Shown in pieces: positions 60,901 through 64,000 of a DNA stretch of 64,000 bases (the stretch's first letter is position 1; every line of letters starts with the position of its first letter). Position numbers and translations under genes: made by a program. The notes beneath the pieces are model-generated. The model made no database searches, had not been told where the DNA came from, and was given only the letters and a program-made list of their open reading frames with translations. This DNA comes from Ditylenchus dipsaci. Taxonomy: Eukaryota; Nematoda; Chromadorea; Rhabditida; Anguinidae. The stretch covers positions 124,001 to 188,000 of the forward strand of contig SADC01001181.1 of NCBI GenBank assembly GCA_004194705.1. The letters are read 5' to 3'.

Positions 60901-61441
60901 TCAAATTCGTTTTAATTGTCGGGAGAAATTTTGAACAGGCGAGTATGCCCTTTTAACGCAATTCTGAAACGTTTGTTTTTCATTTGTTTTTTTTCTACGC
61001 ACGAATATACCATTTTAAAGTTTTTTTTCTATGCCCTGTTACCTCGACTCCATAAGTGCCATCTTCCACTTCCACAATCTCAAAAGTAAAGTTTAGGGTG
61101 TTGGCCATTTCCTGGAGCAAATCTATGCAAAAGCCTTCATAAGTGTCCGTAGCTCCCTTGATGTTTGCATATTTCCGCATCACAAACGGTTCTTCCTATA
61201 ATTGTGACAAAAAATTCTCTAAAAACTGCCGGATAAAGTCTTCGAGTCTTTCTTTTATAATTTTGCATATTTTTAAGAATTCTCTAAATCAAACCAGGTA
61301 AACAACTACTCGCAGCTTTTCTCCAGACAGATTTGGAGAATCGCTAGTGCCTTCTTCGTTGTTAAATCGCCGAAATTTCCACTTGCTTTCATACTTCTCT
61401 TCAAAACTCCAATATGAGTTGACGTCATTCCAGGTACCTAT
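51930..61441 (-). CDS. Kainate-type ionotropic glutamate receptor subunit, 11 exons (5' part missing)
   Basis: Exons: 61441-61295, 61195-61043, 58400-58295, 58250-58034, 57986-57816 (end approximate), 54172-53978, 53923-53839, 53788-53702, 53116-52996, 52943-52664, 52350-51930; every junction is in phase. Ligand-binding S1 has [21 protein letters not shown] and [15 protein letters not shown]1 is [20 protein letters not shown], the pore loop [19 protein letters not shown] (glutamine-type Q/R region). TM3 carries [15 protein letters not shown], so the usual SYTANLAAF has N changed to Q. S2 has [24 protein letters not shown] and [13 protein letters not shown], and NSPHCH supplies the partner cysteine. 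TM4 is [22 protein letters not shown] Ser/Thr-rich cytoplasmic tail ends KWPDCTD. The amino-terminal domain should lie beyond the window or in undetected exons. Introns contain transposons and a SEC22 piece. Confidence 0.92.
54240..54360. repeat. TTTCGCCGATGAAACTTTCACC array
   Basis: Units like CCGATGAAAC, CCAATAAGATC and GCCAATGAGATCAC follow each other in the receptor intron. The inverted type (GGCGAAAAGATGCATTGGCG) occurs at 7615-7720. No partner array is nearby. Confidence 0.5.
55300..55420. repeat. Solo relative of the MULE terminal repeat
   Basis: A perfect hairpin GACGTTTCGTCAAAAAAGTC..GACTTTTTTGACGAAACGTC is followed by CTTAACAGAACGCCAAG and TTTGAATTCATTC, matching the order of words in the MULE terminal repeat (hairpin, CTTAACAAAACGCCAAG, TTTGAATTTCATT). 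A diverged MULE end without a transposase next to it. Confidence 0.6.
56336..56901 (-). pseudogene. SEC22: Partial SEC22-like longin SNARE nested in the receptor intron
   Basis: SEC22 is an R-SNARE of ER-Golgi transport with a longin domain. Pieces on the minus strand: 56901-56803 ([18 protein letters not shown]), 56723-56635 ([21 protein letters not shown]), a mini exon 56589-56572, 56502-56435 ([12 protein letters not shown]) and 56387-56336 ([17 protein letters not shown]). These follow SEC22 in order, with the hallmark PKKLAFA-LEDL and ELQDV..NIE-V-RGEAL words. The first longin strand, a part of the longin domain, and the C-terminal SNARE half and membrane anchor are not found; the next open stretch (56330-56190) does not look like SEC22. 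The last junction needs one extra base. Because introns are kept, this is not a processed copy. It lies wholly in the 3.6 kb intron between receptor exons 5 and 6, same strand. Confidence 0.68.
56944..57198. mobile_element. TACCGTATTTCCTCTAATAAGCGCG MITE
   Basis: The best preserved copy: ends TACCGTATTTCCTCTAATAA and TTATTAGAGGAAATACGGTA are perfect inverted repeats, with a core sharing TATCTCAGCTCAGAG and GAGCTCTACCGATTCCAC with other copies. A partial copy begins at 57237. Confidence 0.88.
57370..57620. mobile_element. Foldback MITE, GGGCCATTGCC type
   Basis: Ends TTTAAAGGGCCATTGCC and GGCAATGGCCCTTTAAAG are inverted; inner words CCGCCAATTC and TTTCTAACAAAACTAGACC match 17141-17385. A long frame that runs through it on the minus strand is an artefact of the palindrome. 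Confidence 0.8.
58597..60955. mobile_element. Element with inverted CATGTCGATGTCGAAG arrays in a receptor intron
   Basis: Outer inverted ends TTAAAAGGGCGTGTTCACC (58597) and GGCGAGTATGCCCTTTTAA (60955). Inside them CATGTCGATGTCGAAG units at 58670-58780 are answered by CTTCGACATCGACATAGAC at 60785-60900. The interior contains a tRNA-like sequence (59470-59545), CCAAGTGG foldback sequence (60145-60420) and a GCCGCTTCGCGGC dispersed segment, but no transposase. Confidence 0.8.
59470..59545 (-). other. tRNA-like sequence (SINE head or tRNA pseudogene)
   Basis: On the minus strand TAGTGCAGTGGTTAACGTG fits an A box and CACATGTTCGATTCCACGT a B box and T arm, about 40 bases apart. The 3' acceptor strand does not pair with the 5' end, so I do not call a functional tRNA. 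TAGTGCAGTGG words also occur near 43510. Confidence 0.45.
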
Positions 61442-61564
61442 CTGAATGAAAATTTGCAGTAATAAGGACAATATTTTATTTAAAAAAGTGTTTCCATGGT
61501 AAAAAGGTTAGACTACCTTATTTTCAATAAGCTTTTTGATCAAAAATTAAGTGTTGGAGTTTTA

Positions 61565-63595
61565 GCTACGAGCAGGAAACAGGATAGGATTTTTAAAACC
61601 TAACAGGAACAGGATTTCTGTACTTTAAAAGAACAGGAATCCTGCAGGAAACAGGGTTCTTAACAAAAAATACAATTTATTAACAAAATTCTCTTAATTT
61701 AACAATATAGCAATATTAATAAAAGAAGTTAACAGTTCCGAGCGCTATGTTCAAAAAGGGAGCAGGACAATTGACCGACTGGACAATTGACCGCCCGGGC
61801 CGATTGACCGACTGGACAATTGACCGACTGGACAATTGACCGCCTGGACAATTGACCGCCTGGGCCGATTGACCGCCTGGGCCGATTGATCGCCTGAACA
61901 ATTGACCGCCTGGACAATTGACCGCCCGGGCCGATTGACCGACTGGACAATTGACCGCCTGGACAATTGACCGCCTGGGCCGATTGACCGCCTGGGCCGA
62001 TTGACCGCCTAGTCTGTTTGACCCCCCGTGGCTTTTTGACAATGTTAATCTTTTTCTGTTCATTTTTTAAAGTCCGATAATTATCATATTAATTCATATT
62101 TTCTGTGTTTTTTCTTTGAACATCGATATTTACTATAAATATAAAAATTTAGCAATCTGATAGATGCTAATATAGAACTCGTGCGCCTAATCGTTAACGA
62201 ACTCAGCGACTATTCAAGCGAAGAAGAAAATGACGTATAACCATGATGGTTTGAAAGCTTACTGGTGCTGCACCAAGAAAAAGCTATGTGGGTCATGAAA
62301 GGGTCAGCCATTATCCCGTACCATGTACCCCTAAAGGGTCAGCCCTTATCCCGGACCATGTACCCAAAGGGTCAGCCCTTATCCCGGACCATGTACCCCC
62401 AAAGGGTCAGCCCTTATCCCGGACCATGTACCCCCAAAGGGTCAGCCCTTATCCCGGACCATGTACCCCAAAGGGTCAGCCCTTATCCCGGACCATGTAC
62501 CCCAAAGGGGCTTCCTATTGAATTAGGTTGCCTGCCGAAGGCAGTCAGGTAGAAAATCTAGAAAAGTCAAAATTTTCGATGGAAAGTATTCGGAAACAAC
62601 GTCTTTATCGGTTTCAGCGTGTAAGTAGTCAAAAAGCCACGGGGGGTCAAACGGCCCAGGCGGTCAATTGTTCAGGCGGTCAATCGGCCCAGGCGGTCAA
62701 TCGGCCCAGGCGGTCAATTGTCCAGGCGGTCAATTGTCCAGTCGGTCAATCGGCCCGGGCGGTCAATTGTCCAGGCGGTCAATTGTCCAGGCGGTCAATT
62801 GTCCAGGCGGTCAATTGTCCAGTCGGTCAATTGTCCAGTCGGTCAATCGGCCCGGGCGGTCAATTGTCGCGGACCCGTTCAAAAACTTTAGTTGTTTAAA
62901 AATAGTTGAAAGATTGGCAGTTATGCACTTCGGGGCCCCAAGGTAAAGTCTTAGGCTAAGGCAAGGGTAGACCAGCGTATGATAGAACGAACTCTAATGT
63001 ATTTTCCTGACTACAAAAAAAGTAATAAAAACGAGTTTGTTCCCGTCCTAACTTGCGCTGGCTTACCCTTGCATCAGCCTAAGCCTGACACTTTACCTAG
63101 CACCACACCCCCCCCCCCGAAGTAGATAACTACCGAAAGATTAGTTGTTATAGCGAGAGTTGACTGTATCAAGATTTGACGGTTTCCGGAATCGGGATTA
63201 ACCACCAAAATCTTCGGGATCGGAATCCTGATTTGGGATACTTGTCGATCCCGTGCACAGCTCTAGTGAATAACTGAAGATCGTGAACGCCCGCTATAAA
63301 AAATTTTATGCCTTTTGGTGATTTAAATATTTTTCCTATTATATCCGTCACTCCCTTTTTAGTCAAAAATAAAACAAGCAAATAATGTATTAATGTATTA
63401 AGATAGTGGCAAAATATTCACGTTGGAACTTTTTTTTTCAAACTGTGCAACTTTTTATCGAAACTGGATTTTTTTATTACCGAAAAGGAATCTTGCAGGA
63501 ATCCTGTACCCCGCTAACAGGAAGCAGGACAGGGTTTTCAACGAACCAGCAGGCATCAGAAACAGGATTCCTGTCCTGACTCCAACCCTAGAAAA
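61565..63595. mobile_element. Nested element: AACAGGAATCCTG outer and GGTCAATTGTCC inner arrays
   Basis: The outer arrays, AACAGGATTTCTG-like at 61565-61665 and CAGGAATCCTGT-like at 63480-63595, are in inverted order and end in GTTGGAG and CTCCAAC words. The inner arrays GACAATTGACCGCCTGG (61755-62035) and GGTCAATTGTCCAGGC (62635-62875) are long, regular and inverted, with two unit variants (CTGGACAATTGACCG and CGGGCCGATTGACCG). Long frames here come from the repeat. Between the inner arrays is a 36-base tandem repeat. Confidence 0.88.
62290..62515. repeat. 36-base tandem repeat, six copies
   Basis: Unit AAGGGTCAGCCCTTATCCCG plus GACCATGTACCCCC, with the first copy slightly diverged (GTCAGCCATTATCCCGTACC). 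Copies differ by one or two bases in the C run. Frames open through the repeat are a result of its sequence. Confidence 0.85.
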
Positions 63596-63599
63596 ATTG

Positions 63600-64000
63600 A
63601 TATTTGTGCAACTTAATGATGTATTTTTATTTGTATTCTTCGGTAATCTTGTCACTTTTTGATCAAGGGAATTATCCGCGTTAAGGCATTCCCTTTTTTT
63701 AACTTTTCAAATTCGATTTCTTAATGAAACAAGTTGACATCATCATAATAATAATTTTAATAGCAATTAATTTGTTTTATTTTATTCTCTAGCATCTGGA
63801 ACACTCTTCTGCTGCTGTCAAAAACAACATTTTTCCCCCAAATATTTTATTGCTACTATTTTCTGCTACTCCAAGCAGCGCAATAAGTGGTAGTCAGAAG
63901 TAGAAAAAAGACTTTTTTTTCTTCTTGATCACCCAATCAAATAATTGATATACACACAGTAAATAATAATATTTTTGTGAGAAAAGAAAAATAGCAGAAC
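63600..64000. other. No gene recognised
   Basis: AT-rich right end; no exon of the receptor's amino-terminal domain was recognised here. Confidence 0.4.

Noticed and set aside
62265..62552. Proline-rich frames in the 36-base repeat
   Set aside because: Two overlapping frames are equally open, as expected for a 36-base unit.
61716..62899. Long frames through the GGTCAATTG arrays (Q/S/R-rich proteins)
   Set aside because: All frames on both strands stay open because the unit has no stop word and its length is near a multiple of three; there is no start context or splice evidence.

Overview
This 64 kb window is AT-rich eukaryotic DNA with short introns (many exactly 42-60 bases, GT..AG), few genes and very many repeats. 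It most likely comes from a nematode. The main reasons are an SXP/RAL-2 (DUF148) gene, a family known essentially from nematodes, a three-finger secreted protein of the nematode Ly6/ET-module style, and a splice acceptor placed just before a start codon in one gene, which would fit spliced-leader trans-splicing. The species cannot be told from the sequence.

Layout. 1-1480: an FLYWCH/MULE transposase fragment and a GACGGTCAAA array that looks like its terminus. 1943-2920: an unrecognised membrane or secreted protein gene and an acidic exon. 3490-8600: array-bounded repeat elements, no gene seen. 9150-10400: a decayed UBL7-like ubiquitin-domain gene. 10590-15490: nested array-bounded elements. 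15530-16370: a CIP/KIP cyclin-dependent-kinase inhibitor. 16685-20700: palindromes and empty DNA. 22320-22705: unidentified exons. 24431-28910: a three-finger protein gene with a 4 kb intron that holds an almost perfect palindrome. 29961-30148: an unidentified exon inside an array-bounded element. 31146-36192: exons for a RING finger, a disordered linker and a Ras-like domain that has lost its GTP-binding motifs and ends in a CaaX box, possibly all one gene. 41611-43370: SXP/RAL-2. 45065-47165: two more array-bounded elements, one with a small secreted-protein gene and one with a BED finger. 47228-51200: a Mutator-like element with a transposase and an OTU protease domain. 51930-61441: eleven exons of a kainate-type ionotropic glutamate receptor, whose introns hold a partial SEC22 copy and further elements. 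61565-63595: nested array-bounded elements.

The most interesting theme is a recurrent architecture. At least a dozen stretches are bounded by two inverted arrays of a 10-30 base unit. The unit differs from element to element, but the plan is the same. One such pair encloses the MULE/OTU element, and a second MULE transposase lies beside a single array. I infer that many of these are foldback-type Mutator/Phantom elements, some apparently carrying gene pieces.

The receptor reads through all 11 exons without a frame break. Several other genes (cyclin inhibitor, Ras-like part, UBL7, SEC22, transposase) each need one or more single-base corrections, most of them one missing base next to a short homopolymer, so either decay or assembly indels are present. 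Coordinates of exons whose splice phases agree are precise; repeat limits are approximate (about 10-30 bases).
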